Shown here: positions 27,123-36,395 of the stretch, one piece after another | Layout: each line of letters opens with the position of its first letter | How positions within the stretch are numbered: position 1 is the first letter of the stretch | From: Pseudonocardia kujensis | Lineage (GTDB): Bacteria > Actinomycetota > Actinomycetes > Mycobacteriales > Pseudonocardiaceae | NCBI RefSeq assembly: GCF_021283305.1 | Contig: NZ_JAJSOK010000021.1 | Span: 1-64,000, forward strand | Length of the DNA stretch: 64,000 bases | Direction of reading: 5' to 3' | Position numbers and translations under genes: made by a program | The notes under the pieces: generated by a model | The model's database searches: none | What the model saw: only the letters and a program-made list of their open reading frames with translations | What the model was told of the DNA's origin: nothing

Positions 27123-27866
27123 TCAGGCGGCCACCCGAGTGGCGAGCCGATCGAGCACCCAGGCGCCGACCTCGCCGGCCGAGGGGTCCTCCACCAGCGA
27201 CTGCGTGATCACCGGCAGCGCGCCCCGGATCCGGCGGGCGTCCCCGGTCATCACGTCCATGTCCGCCCCGACCAGCGGCGCGAGGTCGGTCTTGTTGATC
27301 ACCAGCAGGTCGGCGGTGGTGACGCCCGGGCCGCCCTTGCGCGGCACCTTGTCCCCGCCGGCGACGTCGACCACGAAGATCTGCGCGTCGACCAGGCCGC
27401 GGCTGAACACGGCGGTGAGGTTGTCGCCGCCGCTCTCCACCAGCACGAGCTCCAGGCTCTGCCCGTCACGGGAGGCGAAGCGCTCCTCGAGGGTGTCGAT
27501 GGCGTCGAGGTTGGCGGTGATGTCGTCGCGGATCGCGGTGTGCGGGCAGCAGCCGGTCTGCACGGCCTCGACCCGCTCCGGCGGGAGCACGGCGTTGCGG
27601 CGCAGGAAGTCCGCGTCCTCGGTGGTGTAGATGTCGTTCGTCACGACGGCGAGCCGGACCCGCTCGCCGAGGCTGCGCGCGAGCGCCGCGACCAGCGCGG
27701 TCTTGCCGGAGCCGACGGGTCCGCCGATCCCGATCCGCAGCGCCCGGCCCTGCGTGGGCGGGGCGGCATGGTGGTCGGGCTCGGACGCGGTGGGGTCGAA
27801 GGAGATCAGGTGGCCGTGACCGTGCTGGCCGGTGGGTCCGTGCTCATGCGTGTGGTCGCCGCTCAT
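27123..27866 (-). CDS. ureG: Urease accessory GTPase UreG with His-rich N terminus
   Basis: The product (247 aa) is the SIMIBI-class GTPase that drives nickel delivery. It shows the P-loop GPVGSGKT, the [12 protein letters not shown] switch, the nickel-binding CPH motif in [19 protein letters not shown] and the NKTDL guanine motif. The first 35 residues hold eight His (for example HTHEHG and HGHGH), absent from the minimal 205-aa UreG. Since no ureE exists in the operon, this tail may store or pass nickel, as suggested for other His-tailed UreG proteins. Confidence 0.95.
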   Translation of the reverse strand: MSGDHTHEHGPTGQHGHGHLISFDPTASEPDHHAAPPTQGRALRIGIGGPVGSGKTALVAALARSLGERVRLAVVTNDIYTTEDADFLRRNAVLPPERVEAVQTGCCPHTAIRDDITANLDAIDTLEERFASRDGQSLELVLVESGGDNLTAVFSRGLVDAQIFVVDVAGGDKVPRKGGPGVTTADLLVINKTDLAPLVGADMDVMTGDARRIRGALPVITQSLVEDPSAGEVGAWVLDRLATRVAA

Positions 27867-27888
27867 CGGTGTGCTCCGTTCATCGGGG

Positions 27889-28632
27889 TCAGGAGGCGAA
27901 CAAGCGCAGGCGCCCGCGGTGCTGGTCGACGTGTGCCTGCGCCATGAGGTCGAGCACCGGGGCGCCCGGCGCAGGCAGGTCGGGAGGGGGGCCGTCGGCC
28001 GCCGACACCGCCTCCGCGACCACGGTCTCCAGCGCGGGGCCGAGTCCGACCAGCACGGCGTTGACGGCGAAGGGATCCAGCCCGAGCAGTCGCACCGCCG
28101 CGGACGCCGGCCCGGAGACGGCGAGGTACGCGACGCACCGCGCGGCCTCCCCCGGCGGCTCCCCGGCGACCCCGCACGCCGCGCCGATCAGCAGCGGATG
28201 GTGAGGGCGCGGGTGCACGGCGGCGAGGTCGTCGAGCACGGGCGACGGCCACGCGGCGCGGACCGCCCGAAGCGTCCCGCGACCCTGCGCCCGCGAGGCC
28301 TCCCGCGCAGCCGCGCTCGGGGTCCGGGCCTCCAGCTCCGCGTCCAGCTCGGCGAAACGTGCGCGGGTCGCAGCGGCGCCGTCGCAGCTCGACGAGGGTC
28401 GTGAGGGGGAAGGGCCGCTGGAGGGGCGGCAGGCACTCACGGCTGCGGAGGCCGCGGCGAACGCAGCCGCGACGAGGCCGGCGGTACGCAACCGCCCCCG
28501 AAGGAAACCCTCGAGGGAGGCGACGTCCGAGACGAGGCCGCGGGAGACCGCCTCCTCCAGTCCCCCGGAGTGCACGTGCCCGCCGCCCGGGAACCGGGCG
28601 TCGGCGAGCACGAGGGATGCGAGGCCCGGCAT
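27889..28632 (-). CDS. ureF: Urease accessory protein UreF
   Basis: The product (247 aa) is the all-helical UreF regulator of UreG GTP hydrolysis. It has the N-terminal [20 protein letters not shown] block, [19 protein letters not shown] and the C-terminal [22 protein letters not shown] block. The ATG overlaps the ureC stop (ATGA); the gap to ureG is 22 bp. Residues 68-90 are a Ser/Pro-rich segment that does not look like the family helix; I checked the other frames and found no better continuation, so I keep it as one gene. Confidence 0.88.
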   Translation of the reverse strand: MPGLASLVLADARFPGGGHVHSGGLEEAVSRGLVSDVASLEGFLRGRLRTAGLVAAAFAAASAAVSACRPSSGPSPSRPSSSCDGAAATRARFAELDAELEARTPSAAAREASRAQGRGTLRAVRAAWPSPVLDDLAAVHPRPHHPLLIGAACGVAGEPPGEAARCVAYLAVSGPASAAVRLLGLDPFAVNAVLVGLGPALETVVAEAVSAADGPPPDLPAPGAPVLDLMAQAHVDQHRGRLRLFAS

Positions 28633-30374
28633 CAGAAGAGGAAGTACCGCTGCGCCATCGGCAGCTCGGACACCGGCGCGGGCTCCACGACGGTGCCGTC
28701 GATGCGGACCTCGAAGGAGTCCGGGTCGACCTTCACGACCGGCGTCGCGTCGTTGAGCAGCATCGACGCCTTGGTGATGGAGCGCGTGTCGTCCACCGCC
28801 ACCGCGCCCTTGGCCAGTCCGGAGAGTGCGTCGGTCCCCAGCGCCACGGACGCCACGAAGTTCAGCGAGGTCGCCGACGCCACCAGCGGCGCCGCCCCGA
28901 ACTGCGGGCGCGCGAACACCGGCTGCGGGGTGGGGATGGAGGCGTTGGCGTCCCCCATCTGCGACCACGCGATGAACCCGCCCTTGAGCACGACGTCCGG
29001 CCGCACGCCGAAGAACTTCGGCTCCCACAGCACCAGGTCGGCCAGCTTGCCGAGCTCGACCGACCCGATCTGCGAGGCCATGCCGTGCGCCAACGCCGGG
29101 TTGATCGTGTACTTCGCGACGTACCGCCGGGCGCGCAGGTTGTCCGCGGGCCCGGCGAGCGCGCCCTGGGACTCCTTCATCACGTGCGCGGTCTGCCAGG
29201 TCCGGATGATCACCTCGCCGATGCGGCCCATCGCCTGCGAGTCCGAGCTCATCATCGAGATGGCGCCCACGTCGTGCAACAGGTCCTCGGCGGCGATCGT
29301 CGTCGGCCGGATGCGGCTCTCGGCGAAGGCCAGGTCCTCGGGCACCGAGGGGTTGAGGTGGTGGCAGACCATCAGCATGTCGAGGTGCTCGTCGAGCGTG
29401 TTGACGGTGTGCGGCCGGGTCGGGTTGGTCGACGACGGCAGCACGTGGTCCGTCCCCACCACCTCGATGATGTCCGGTGCGTGCCCGCCGCCCGCGCCCT
29501 CGGTGTGGAAGGCGTTGATCGAGCGTCCGGCGATCGCCTCGAGCGTCGACTCGAGGAACCCGGCCTCGTTGAGCGTGTCGGTGTGGATGGCGGCCTGGAC
29601 GCCGGACTCCTCGCACACCCGCAGGCAGGCGTCGATCACGGCCGGGGTGGTGCCCCAGTCCTCGTGCAGCTTGAACCCGCCCGCGCCCGCGCGCAGCTGC
29701 TCCCACAGCGCGTCGGCGCTGGTGGTGTTGCCCTTGCCCATGAGCAGCACGTTGACCGGCAGGTGGTCGAGCGCCTGCAGCATCCGCCTCAGGTTCCGTG
29801 GGCCGGGCGTGACGGTGGTGGCCTTGGTGCCCTCGGCCGGCCCGGTGCCGCCGCCGGCCAGCGTGGTGATGCCCGCGGCCAGCGCGGTGTCGACCAGGCC
29901 GGGGGTGATGAAGTGGACATGGGCGTCGATGCCGCCCGCGGTGAGGATCTTGCCGTTGCCGGCGAGGACCTCGGTCGACGGGCCGATCGCGAAGTCGACG
30001 CCGTCCATCGTGTCCGGGTTGCCGGCCTTGCCGATCCCGGTGATCCGGCCGTCCGTGATGCCGACGTCCGCCTTGACGACGCCCCAGTGGTCCAGGATCA
30101 CGACGCCGGTGATCACCAGGTCCGGCGCGCCCTCGGCCGAGGTCACGGTGGACTGGCCCATCGACTCGCGGATCACCTTGCCACCGCCGAAGAGCACCTC
30201 GTCGCCGGACGCGGCGCCGCGCGAGCGGTCCTCGGTGACCTCGATCAGCAGGTTCGTGTCGGCGAGCCGGATCCGGTCCCCGGTCGTCGGGCCGAAGAGG
30301 TCGGCGTAGCGGCCCCGTTCGATCCGGGGGACGGCAGCCGACGGAGTCGGCGGGGTGGGTGGAGTACTGCTCAT
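28632..30374 (-). CDS. ureC: Urease alpha (catalytic) subunit
   Basis: The product (580 aa) carries the dinickel amidohydrolase site. HVHF supplies two His, the carbamylated Lys is in [10 protein letters not shown], further His are in AIHTDTLNE and [12 protein letters not shown], and the Asp ligand is in SSDSQAMGR. The flap His is in MVCHHLNP. All are intact. It hydrolyses urea to ammonia and carbamate. The extra N-terminal 15 residues (Pro/Thr-rich) are a little longer than usual. Overlaps of one to four bases join it to ureB and ureF. Confidence 0.97.
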   Translation of the reverse strand: MSSTPPTPPTPSAAVPRIERGRYADLFGPTTGDRIRLADTNLLIEVTEDRSRGAASGDEVLFGGGKVIRESMGQSTVTSAEGAPDLVITGVVILDHWGVVKADVGITDGRITGIGKAGNPDTMDGVDFAIGPSTEVLAGNGKILTAGGIDAHVHFITPGLVDTALAAGITTLAGGGTGPAEGTKATTVTPGPRNLRRMLQALDHLPVNVLLMGKGNTTSADALWEQLRAGAGGFKLHEDWGTTPAVIDACLRVCEESGVQAAIHTDTLNEAGFLESTLEAIAGRSINAFHTEGAGGGHAPDIIEVVGTDHVLPSSTNPTRPHTVNTLDEHLDMLMVCHHLNPSVPEDLAFAESRIRPTTIAAEDLLHDVGAISMMSSDSQAMGRIGEVIIRTWQTAHVMKESQGALAGPADNLRARRYVAKYTINPALAHGMASQIGSVELGKLADLVLWEPKFFGVRPDVVLKGGFIAWSQMGDANASIPTPQPVFARPQFGAAPLVASATSLNFVASVALGTDALSGLAKGAVAVDDTRSITKASMLLNDATPVVKVDPDSFEVRIDGTVVEPAPVSELPMAQRYFLF

Positions 30375-30745
30375 CCGCCGTGGTTCCTCTCGGTGGGCTC
30401 CGCGGAGCGGGAGTCGAGCTCACCGGCGTACTCGGTGCGCAGGCCCGGGACCTGCCGCTTCCCGGCCAGCGGCACGAGCACGACCTCCTTCTCGACGCCC
30501 GGCTCGAACCGCACGCTCGTCCCCGCCGGGATGTCGAGGTGGGTGCCCCAGGCCGCCTCGCGGTCGAACGCGAGGCCGGGGTTGGCCGCGGCGAAGTGGA
30601 AGTGCGAACCGACCTGTACGGGCCGGTCCCCGGTGTTCGTGACGACGAGCGTGGTCCGCTCCCGCCCGGGGTTCAGCTCCACCGGCTCGGCGCCCGGAAT
30701 GATCTGGCCGGGAGCCCAGCCCCCGGACGTCGCCCCGCCCCCCAT
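30371..30745 (-). CDS. ureB: Urease beta subunit
   Basis: The product (124 aa) has the UreB fold with [17 protein letters not shown] near residues 13-29, [20 protein letters not shown] and the [22 protein letters not shown] strand. It is a structural subunit of the trimer of heterotrimers. The ATG overlaps the ureA stop. The C-terminal 15 residues beyond the family end are charged and variable. Confidence 0.95.
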   Translation of the reverse strand: MGGGATSGGWAPGQIIPGAEPVELNPGRERTTLVVTNTGDRPVQVGSHFHFAAANPGLAFDREAAWGTHLDIPAGTSVRFEPGVEKEVVLVPLAGKRQVPGLRTEYAGELDSRSAEPTERNHGG

Positions 30746-31047
30746 CAGACGATCGGGGAGTGGACGGTGACGAGCTTGGTGCCGTCCGGGAACGTGGCCT
30801 CGACCTGCACCGAGTCGATCATCTCGGGCACGCCCGCGAGCACCTGCTCGCGGTTCAGGACGGCCCGCCCCGAGTCCATGAGCTCGACCACGCTCCGGCC
30901 GTCCCGTGCGCCCTCCAGAACGTGCTCGGTGATCAACGCCACCGCCTCGGGGTGGTTCAGGCGCAGGCCGCGCGACTGCCGCGCCCGCGCCACGTCGGCG
31001 GCGACGTGCACGAGGAGCTTGTCGCGCTCCTGGGGGCTCAGATGCAT
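30745..31047 (-). CDS. ureA: Urease gamma subunit
   Basis: The product (100 aa) has the UreA start [16 protein letters not shown] and the conserved [21 protein letters not shown] and [24 protein letters not shown] segments. It is the first gene of ureABCFGD. The ATG at 31047 is taken because it matches the family N terminus exactly; there is no clear ribosome site, and TAGAAC ending eight bases upstream (minus strand) could make the mRNA nearly leaderless. The upstream 212 bp also contain the end of the aromatic operon. Confidence 0.95.
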   Translation of the reverse strand: MHLSPQERDKLLVHVAADVARARQSRGLRLNHPEAVALITEHVLEGARDGRSVVELMDSGRAVLNREQVLAGVPEMIDSVQVEATFPDGTKLVTVHSPIV

Positions 31048-31259
31048 GGCGACAGTTCTACGACCCAAATGTTTCCGCGCCGTTTCGCAGCACGAGGCCC
31101 GACCTTCCTGGCCGTACCCCGGGCTCCCCGCCGTTGATCATCTTGTGGGTTTTGCTGGTCGAGCGCTTGCCGAGGAAGTCGCCAGGCAGGCCGCCACACC
31201 GTCGGGAAGTCGGGCGGCTGCTCCGGCGTGCGATCGTCTCCCTCCGTCGGGTCCGGGAC

Positions 31260-32033
31260 TCAACGACAAGCGAGCTCGAGGGAGCCGAGTCGGTCGATCG
31301 TGGCGGTGACGACGTCGCCGGGGCCGACCGGGACGGCGGCGGTGAGACCGCCGGAGAGCACGACCTGGCCTGCGGCGAGGCCCTCGTCCTCGGAGGCGAG
31401 GCGGCGCACGAGCCAGGCGACGGCACCGGCGGGGTGTCCGAGGGAGGCCGCACCTGACGCGGTGGCGACCACCTGGCCGTTGTGCTCCAGCACCACGCCG
31501 ACGAGCCGCAGGTCGATGCCCGCGGGCGACACCGGGGTGCCGACGACGAAGCGGCTCGCCGAGGTGTTGTCGGCGACGACGTCCGCGGTGGTGAACTGGT
31601 AGTCGAGGTATCGGGAGTCGAGGACCTCGATGCCGACGGCGACCCCGGACGACGCGGTGACGACGTCGGCTGCGGTGACATGGGGCCCCGCGAGGTCACG
31701 GCCGAGGATGAACACGATCTCCGGCTCGCAGCGCGGCTGGATGTGTTCGGCGGTGTCGAGCGGCGCGCCGACGTCGAGCGCTGCTGCGGCGGGCAGGAAG
31801 CCGTGGATCGGGTCGGTCACGCCGACCTGGGCCTGCTTGGCTCGTGAGGTCAGTCCGAGCTTCCAGCCGGCGATCGGGCCCGCGGCCGCGCGCAGCTCGC
31901 GTTGCACGAGGTAGCCGGTGGGGAGGTCGAGCTCGGGGAACTCGTCGGTGAGCTTCGTGATGGCGGTGCGGTCCGCGGTCGCCTTCGCCAGGCGGGCGGC
32001 CAGTTCGGTGACGTTCACTGCGGCGACGTTCAT
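31260..32033 (-). CDS. 2-oxopent-4-enoate hydratase (MhpD/DmpE-like, FAH fold)
   Basis: The product (257 aa) is a full-length member of the hydratase/decarboxylase branch of the FAH superfamily. The divalent-metal residues are present: CEPEIVFILGRDL gives the ExE pair and GIEVLDSRY the third Glu. GWKLGLTSRAKQ near residues 55-66 and ADNTSASRFVVG are family signatures. It hydrates the dienol formed after meta-cleavage and C-C hydrolysis to a 4-hydroxy-2-oxo acid. It is the last gene of the aromatic operon; the ATG overlaps the stop of its truncated paralogue. No aldolase or acyl-aldehyde dehydrogenase follows in the window. Confidence 0.87.
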   Translation of the reverse strand: MNVAAVNVTELAARLAKATADRTAITKLTDEFPELDLPTGYLVQRELRAAAGPIAGWKLGLTSRAKQAQVGVTDPIHGFLPAAAALDVGAPLDTAEHIQPRCEPEIVFILGRDLAGPHVTAADVVTASSGVAVGIEVLDSRYLDYQFTTADVVADNTSASRFVVGTPVSPAGIDLRLVGVVLEHNGQVVATASGAASLGHPAGAVAWLVRRLASEDEGLAAGQVVLSGGLTAAVPVGPGDVVTATIDRLGSLELACR

Positions 32034-32518
32034 GTAACCCTCACGGTGACCGGCCCCAGCCGGTCGAACTCGGCCCGGAACACGTCGCCCGGGGACATCG
32101 GGACGGCGGCATGCAGCGCGCCGGTCAGGATCAGGTGCCCGGGCTCCAACGCCACGCCGTGCTCGCCGAGGGTGTTGGCCGGCCAGGCGACGACGGCGAC
32201 CGGGTCGCCCAGGGCCGCAGCGCCGGCTCCGGTGTCGGCCGGCTCGCCGTCGCGGGTCAGGGTCGTGCCGATCAGTCGGGTGTCGAGATCGGCGAGCGGC
32301 ACGATACCCAGCGCCTTCTGCAGGGGCGCAGCGGTGAGGCCGACCTTGTGGCCGCCGCCCCGGTCGCCGTCGGCGAGCAGCAGCGCGGTCAGCTCCTGCT
32401 GGACCGCACAGCCGTCCGCCACGCCCAGCTCGGGCTCGGCATCGGTGAACGGCGGGATCGATGTACGGGTGGCGCGGGCCTCGTAGAGCGCACGGGCCTT
32501 CTCGACGGGAGTGCTCAC
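32030..32518 (-). CDS. Internally deleted hydratase paralogue lacking the metal site
   Basis: The product has 162 aa, against about 260 for the family. The N-terminal third (VQQELTALLL, GHKVGLTAAPLQ) and C-terminal third (GAAALGDPVAVVAW, NTLGEHG, HLILTGALHAAVPMSPGDVF) are clear FAH-fold hydratase. The middle of about 95 residues, with the ExE and EVxDSR metal ligands, is missing in frame. It cannot be an ordinary hydratase; it may be a remnant, or a non-catalytic partner of the complete paralogue beside it. The GTG at 32518 has GAGGAG about eight bases upstream; a GTG at 32527 is possible. Confidence 0.72.
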   Translation of the reverse strand: MSTPVEKARALYEARATRTSIPPFTDAEPELGVADGCAVQQELTALLLADGDRGGGHKVGLTAAPLQKALGIVPLADLDTRLIGTTLTRDGEPADTGAGAAALGDPVAVVAWPANTLGEHGVALEPGHLILTGALHAAVPMSPGDVFRAEFDRLGPVTVRVT

Positions 32519-32552
32519 GCCGACCACTCCTCGGGGCCGACTCGCGAAGAAT

Positions 32553-33365
32553 TCATGTCACCGCCAGGAAGTCGTGGATCAGTGAGCCGAGCCGCGTCGG
32601 GACCTCGTACTGCAGGAGGTGCCCGCAGCCCGCGAACAGATGCAGGTCGCAGTGCCGTAGGTGCTCGGTGAGGAACAGCGACGCGTCGGCGGAGATCGTC
32701 GCGTCGTCCTTGCCGTGCACCGCCAGGACCGGGTGCGAGACGGCGGGGAGCACCGTCTCGTCGTAGGTCGGCATGGGGGCACCGCTGCTCATCGCCGCCT
32801 GGAAGGACCGCTGGACCTCCGGACGCACGGCGGTGGCCAGCCGCTCGGTGACGTACCGCTCGATCCCGGGGACCGCCCGCGACAGCTGCGCGTCGACCAG
32901 GGCGCGCATGCCCGCCTCGTCCGGGGATCCGTAGAAGTCGGTCAGCGTCGTCAGGTTGGCCTTGACCGGGGTTCCCCCGGCGGCCAGCAGCACGACCCGG
33001 TCGACGCGCGCGGGGGCGCGGAGGATCAGCTCCAGTGCCACCCGGGCGCCGTAGGAGTGCCCGACCAGGTGCACGCGGTCCAGGCCAAGTGCGTCGAGCA
33101 GCGCGAGCACGGCGTCGACCCGCCGGGCGAACCACGGGCCCGGCCCGGCGGGTACGTCCTGCGGGTGGCCGCTGCGCCCGAACCCGACGAGGTCGGGGAC
33201 GAGGCAGCGGAACCCGTCGAGCGCGGGGAGGACCGGCGCGAAGCTCAGCGCGCCGGTCGCGCCCGGGCCGGTGCCGTGCAGGAGCAGCACGGGCGGCCCG
33301 TGCTCCGCGCCTGCTGTCGCCAGGTGGGTGGCGTCCGGGCCCGTGGTCACCTCCTGCGTCCTCAC
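32553..33365 (-). CDS. Alpha/beta hydrolase (MhpC-like C-C bond hydrolase)
   Basis: The product (270 aa) has the oxyanion-hole motif LLLHGTGPGATG at residues 28-39, nucleophile Ser104 in VGHSYGA, an acid in HGKDD and His249 in GCGHLLQYE. The HGTGPGA sequence is typical of meta-cleavage-product hydrolases (MhpC, TodF, XylF type), which split the yellow ring-fission product. Its GTG overlaps the dienelactone-hydrolase stop (GTGA). Position between the dioxygenase and hydratases supports the C-C hydrolase role. Confidence 0.87.
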   Translation of the reverse strand: MRTQEVTTGPDATHLATAGAEHGPPVLLLHGTGPGATGALSFAPVLPALDGFRCLVPDLVGFGRSGHPQDVPAGPGPWFARRVDAVLALLDALGLDRVHLVGHSYGARVALELILRAPARVDRVVLLAAGGTPVKANLTTLTDFYGSPDEAGMRALVDAQLSRAVPGIERYVTERLATAVRPEVQRSFQAAMSSGAPMPTYDETVLPAVSHPVLAVHGKDDATISADASLFLTEHLRHCDLHLFAGCGHLLQYEVPTRLGSLIHDFLAVT

Positions 33366-34120
33366 CCCTGCACCCTCTCGGACGTCAGGGTCCTCCCGAA
33401 CAGGTCGCGGATCCGCTGCCAGGACACCGTCGCGCCGTGCTCGTGGTAGGCCGGGAGGCCCGGGAACATGAAGCCGTGGTCGGCGCCGTCGTAGATCTCG
33501 ACGGTCGCGTTCGCCCGGGCCAGCTCGTCGCGCAGCGGCGTGTTCACCTCGAGCGAGGCGAGCGTGTCCGCGGCGCCGAACGCCACGAACAGCTCGGCCT
33601 TCAGGGAGCCGACGCTCAGGTGCGGCGAGTCCGGCTCGTCGGTCACGCAGAACGACGGGTGCATGGTCGCGCCGGCGACGAACTCGTCGGGCCGGGCGGC
33701 GAGCAGCCGGAAGGTGAGCCGCGCCCCCACGCAGAACCCCATGGCGCCCTTGACTCCCGAGCCCGCCACCGGGTCCTCGGCGACGGCGTCGAGCAGGGCG
33801 GCCACGTCGGCGAGCACCTCGTCGTCGTCCAGGGAGCCCACTGCGGCCATCAGGCGCTCGAACTCCGGGGAGCCCGGGCCCTGGCCGATCCCGGCCAGGT
33901 CGAAGGAGATCTTCGGCCCGATCCGGTGGTAGAGGTCGGGCAGGACCGCGTAGTAGCCGGCCTCGGCCACCTTCGCGGCAACGTCGTAGACGTCCTTCCG
34001 CAGCCCCGGCCCGTCGTGGAAGACGACGACCACCGGATGGGGGCCCGCGCCGTCGGGATGGCGGATCGCGACGGTCATCGGCCCGTCGGCGGTCTGCACG
34101 AGCAGTTCCTTCTCGATCAT
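33362..34120 (-). CDS. Dienelactone hydrolase-family protein
   Basis: The product (252 aa) has the DLH fold: nucleophile Cys130 in MGFCVGAR, an acid in AFGAADTLAS and His in GADHGFMFPG. The Cys nucleophile separates it from ordinary Ser esterases. It is known in ortho-cleavage of chlorocatechols, so its place in a meta-cleavage operon suggests hydrolysis of an ester or lactone side product. The ATG at 34120, preceded by GAGAGGG, overlaps the dioxygenase stop; longer in-frame starts give junk sequence. Confidence 0.87.
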   Translation of the reverse strand: MIEKELLVQTADGPMTVAIRHPDGAGPHPVVVVFHDGPGLRKDVYDVAAKVAEAGYYAVLPDLYHRIGPKISFDLAGIGQGPGSPEFERLMAAVGSLDDDEVLADVAALLDAVAEDPVAGSGVKGAMGFCVGARLTFRLLAARPDEFVAGATMHPSFCVTDEPDSPHLSVGSLKAELFVAFGAADTLASLEVNTPLRDELARANATVEIYDGADHGFMFPGLPAYHEHGATVSWQRIRDLFGRTLTSERVQG

Positions 34121-35073
34121 GTCGATCCCTCTCCCCGCGTCCGTGCGGTGGTGACCGCGAAGCCGATGATCCACTCTGGTATCGGCCGGTAGAACGACGA
34201 CTCGGTCCGGTAGGGCCCGGCTGTCTGCAACGCGGCGTGGGCCGCGATCCAGGACCGGACCTCGTGGATGGAGCTGCCGCCCTGCTCGCCGAGCCACTCG
34301 ACGCCGACGGTGTCGAACGACGTGAGGTCACCCTTCGCGAACCGCTGGAGGAGCTCTCGGTCCAGGTCCGGGTTCAGGTCCATGAGCGGCGACTCGCCGC
34401 GCGCGAACGACTGGCCGGCCTGGTAGATCAGCTCCTCACGGGCCTGCTGTTCGGCCGGGGTGCGGCGCTTGTCCACCAGGTAGGCCGCCGCCTCCGGAGT
34501 GGCCTCGCGCAACCGGGGGATCGGCACGTCGTGCGACAAGCCACCCGAGCCGACGAACAAGACCCGTCGCTCCAGCCGACTCGCCCACTCACCCACGGCC
34601 TCCCCGAGTCGGCGGACCCGCCGCAGCGGCCCCAGCGGCTCGGCGACCGAGTTCAGGAAGATCGGGATGACGGGCCGCGCACCGCTCGAGCCGAACAAGA
34701 TCTCCAGGGGCTGGGAGATGCCGTGGTCCACGACCATCTTCTCCGACATCGCCACGTCGAGGTCGGCGTTCAGCAGATGGGCGATCAGGTCGTCCGCAAG
34801 CGCCTGGGGCACCTCGAGGTCCCCGGCGCTCGTGCCGTAGTCCCCGATCGCCGTCGCCGCCGTACCGACGCAGAACGGCGGCATCAGCTCGTACCGGAAG
34901 CCCTGATAATGGTCGGGCCCGAAGACCACGACCAGATCGGGGTCGAAGGCGTCGGTGAACGCCCGGGCCTCCCGCAAGGCCTCCGCCACCGCGCGCGCCA
35001 CCGACTCGCCCGGATCGGCGGTGTGCAGCAGCGGCGAGTGCGACATGCAGCAGAGGGCGAGCTCGGACTCCAT
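34117..35073 (-). CDS. Class III extradiol dioxygenase, MhpB-like
   Basis: The product (318 aa) closely fits 2,3-dihydroxyphenylpropionate 1,2-dioxygenase (MhpB, LigB fold) in length and motifs: CMSHSPLLHT with His12, VFGPDHYQGF, VDHGISQPLEILFG and VGSGGLSHDVPIPRL. It uses Fe(II) and O2 to open a catechol ring next to the hydroxyls. The actual catechol may differ, since no hydroxyphenylpropionate hydroxylase (MhpA) is present and a flavin-dependent LLM enzyme precedes it instead. Two bases separate it from the upstream gene. Confidence 0.9.
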   Translation of the reverse strand: MESELALCCMSHSPLLHTADPGESVARAVAEALREARAFTDAFDPDLVVVFGPDHYQGFRYELMPPFCVGTAATAIGDYGTSAGDLEVPQALADDLIAHLLNADLDVAMSEKMVVDHGISQPLEILFGSSGARPVIPIFLNSVAEPLGPLRRVRRLGEAVGEWASRLERRVLFVGSGGLSHDVPIPRLREATPEAAAYLVDKRRTPAEQQAREELIYQAGQSFARGESPLMDLNPDLDRELLQRFAKGDLTSFDTVGVEWLGEQGGSSIHEVRSWIAAHAALQTAGPYRTESSFYRPIPEWIIGFAVTTARTRGEGST

Positions 35074-35075
35074 GG

Positions 35076-36185
35076 TCAGACGCTCAGGGAGCGCAGCGCG
35101 GGTGCGACGTGCTCACCGAAGAGCTGGTAGGAGCGCATCGTCTGCTCCTTGGTGAGGTTCCCGAACGAGCCCCAGTTGAGGAAGTTCCCGCAGCCGATCG
35201 TCTCGATCTGGTCCACGATCTGGTCGCGGACGGTCTGCGGCGTCCCGACACAGATCGCGCCCATTCCGACCAGCGCGTCGAAGGAGACGTCGTCCCCGGC
35301 GAACGGGCGGAAGAAGGACTGGTAGTGCTCGTAGCCCGCGGGCACGTTGTCCAGGTCGTGGAACACCGCGGCCTCTTTGAACGCGGCGAACAGCGCGTTG
35401 AAGGCGGGCTCCGCGAGATCGCGGGCTTCCTGCTCGGAGTCGGCGATGAAGACGTTGCGGCACACGCCCATGTCACTGGGCTGCGCCTCGCGCCCCGCGT
35501 CCGCGGCGGCCTTCTTGTAGCCGTCGAAGATCGTCCGCATCTGCTCGGTGGGGGAGAACACCGAGGTGAACCTGAAGCCCTGCTGAGCCGCCCACGCCAC
35601 GGTGTTCGGGCTCAGCGCGGTGACCCAGATCGGCAGCTCCGGGCGCAGCGGGCGAGGCCAGATACCCACGTTGTCGTAGTTGTAGAACTCACCGTGGAAC
35701 GACCAGGTCGGCTCCTTCCACGCGGCCTGGATGAGAGCGACCGATTCCTCGAAGCGGGCGCGGGTCTCCTCCATCTTCACGCCTTCGCGGATGAACTCTG
35801 GCTCGTCGACACCCCGCCCCAGGCCGACCTCGAGGCGGCCGCCGGTGAGGTGGTCGAGCATCGCGCCCTCCTCCGCGAGGCGGCGCGGGTTGTGGAAGGC
35901 GGTGATGTTGGCCATCACACCGATGTGCATCCGGGTGGTCCGTTGCGCCAGCGTCGCGACCAGGAGGTTCGGCGACGGGCTGATGCTGTACGGGGTGAAG
36001 TGATGCTCGGAGAAGAAGACCCCGTCGAATCCCTGGTCCTCGGCGGCGACCCACGACTCCAGCTTCCAGTCGTACAGCTCCTTGCACAGCTGCGGGTCGA
36101 ACTTCGCCGGGTCCGGATCGTACGGGTAGCTGAAGATCTCGAAGAGCCACGACTTGACCACTTGATGCTCCGTCCACTCTGACAT
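35076..36185 (-). CDS. LLM-class flavin-dependent monooxygenase, first gene of the meta-cleavage operon
   Basis: The product (369 aa) is a bacterial-luciferase-like TIM barrel: FFSEHHFTPYSISP near residues 56-69, GRLEVGLGRGVDEPEF near 115-130, and a C-terminal GTPQTVRDQIV loop. Such enzymes use reduced FMN or F420 to hydroxylate or oxidatively cleave small substrates. It probably makes or prepares the catechol for the dioxygenase gene two bases downstream. No flavin reductase is encoded in this operon. The ATG at 36185 follows a GAGGAGG-containing leader. Confidence 0.88.
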   Translation of the reverse strand: MSEWTEHQVVKSWLFEIFSYPYDPDPAKFDPQLCKELYDWKLESWVAAEDQGFDGVFFSEHHFTPYSISPSPNLLVATLAQRTTRMHIGVMANITAFHNPRRLAEEGAMLDHLTGGRLEVGLGRGVDEPEFIREGVKMEETRARFEESVALIQAAWKEPTWSFHGEFYNYDNVGIWPRPLRPELPIWVTALSPNTVAWAAQQGFRFTSVFSPTEQMRTIFDGYKKAAADAGREAQPSDMGVCRNVFIADSEQEARDLAEPAFNALFAAFKEAAVFHDLDNVPAGYEHYQSFFRPFAGDDVSFDALVGMGAICVGTPQTVRDQIVDQIETIGCGNFLNWGSFGNLTKEQTMRSYQLFGEHVAPALRSLSV

Positions 36186-36265
36186 CGGTCCGTCCCGCCT
36201 CCTCGGCGCGAGGACGGACTCCTTGAGGCAGGAGCGACGCTAAAGCCGGCGTAGGGCCCCGACAA

Positions 36266-36298
36266 TCCGCTCCTCGCTCGGGCCAGTCCGCTTCTCGC
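36266..36298. promoter_or_regulatory. Two 12-bp direct repeats, 21 bp apart, candidate AraC-family site
   Basis: TCCGCTCCTCGC (36266-36277) and TCCGCTTCTCGC (36287-36298) differ at one base and start 21 bp apart, two helical turns, the classical arrangement for AraC-family dimers. They lie 81-113 bases before the LLM/meta-cleavage operon. The regulator gene at 37717 is the likely partner. Confidence 0.5.
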
Positions 36299-36395
36299 GT
36301 CGACCGCGAATCGGCCGGCGTTAGGCCGAAACGGCACGTCGAGACGCCTCTCCGAACGAACCTCCCACCTTCACGCGGTTCGCGGACGACCAGCA

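Noticed and set aside
28360..28440. Suspected frameshift in ureF because of a Ser/Pro-rich segment
   Set aside because: Neither alternative frame gives a better family match, and both flanks stay in one frame, so a variable insert is the simpler reading.
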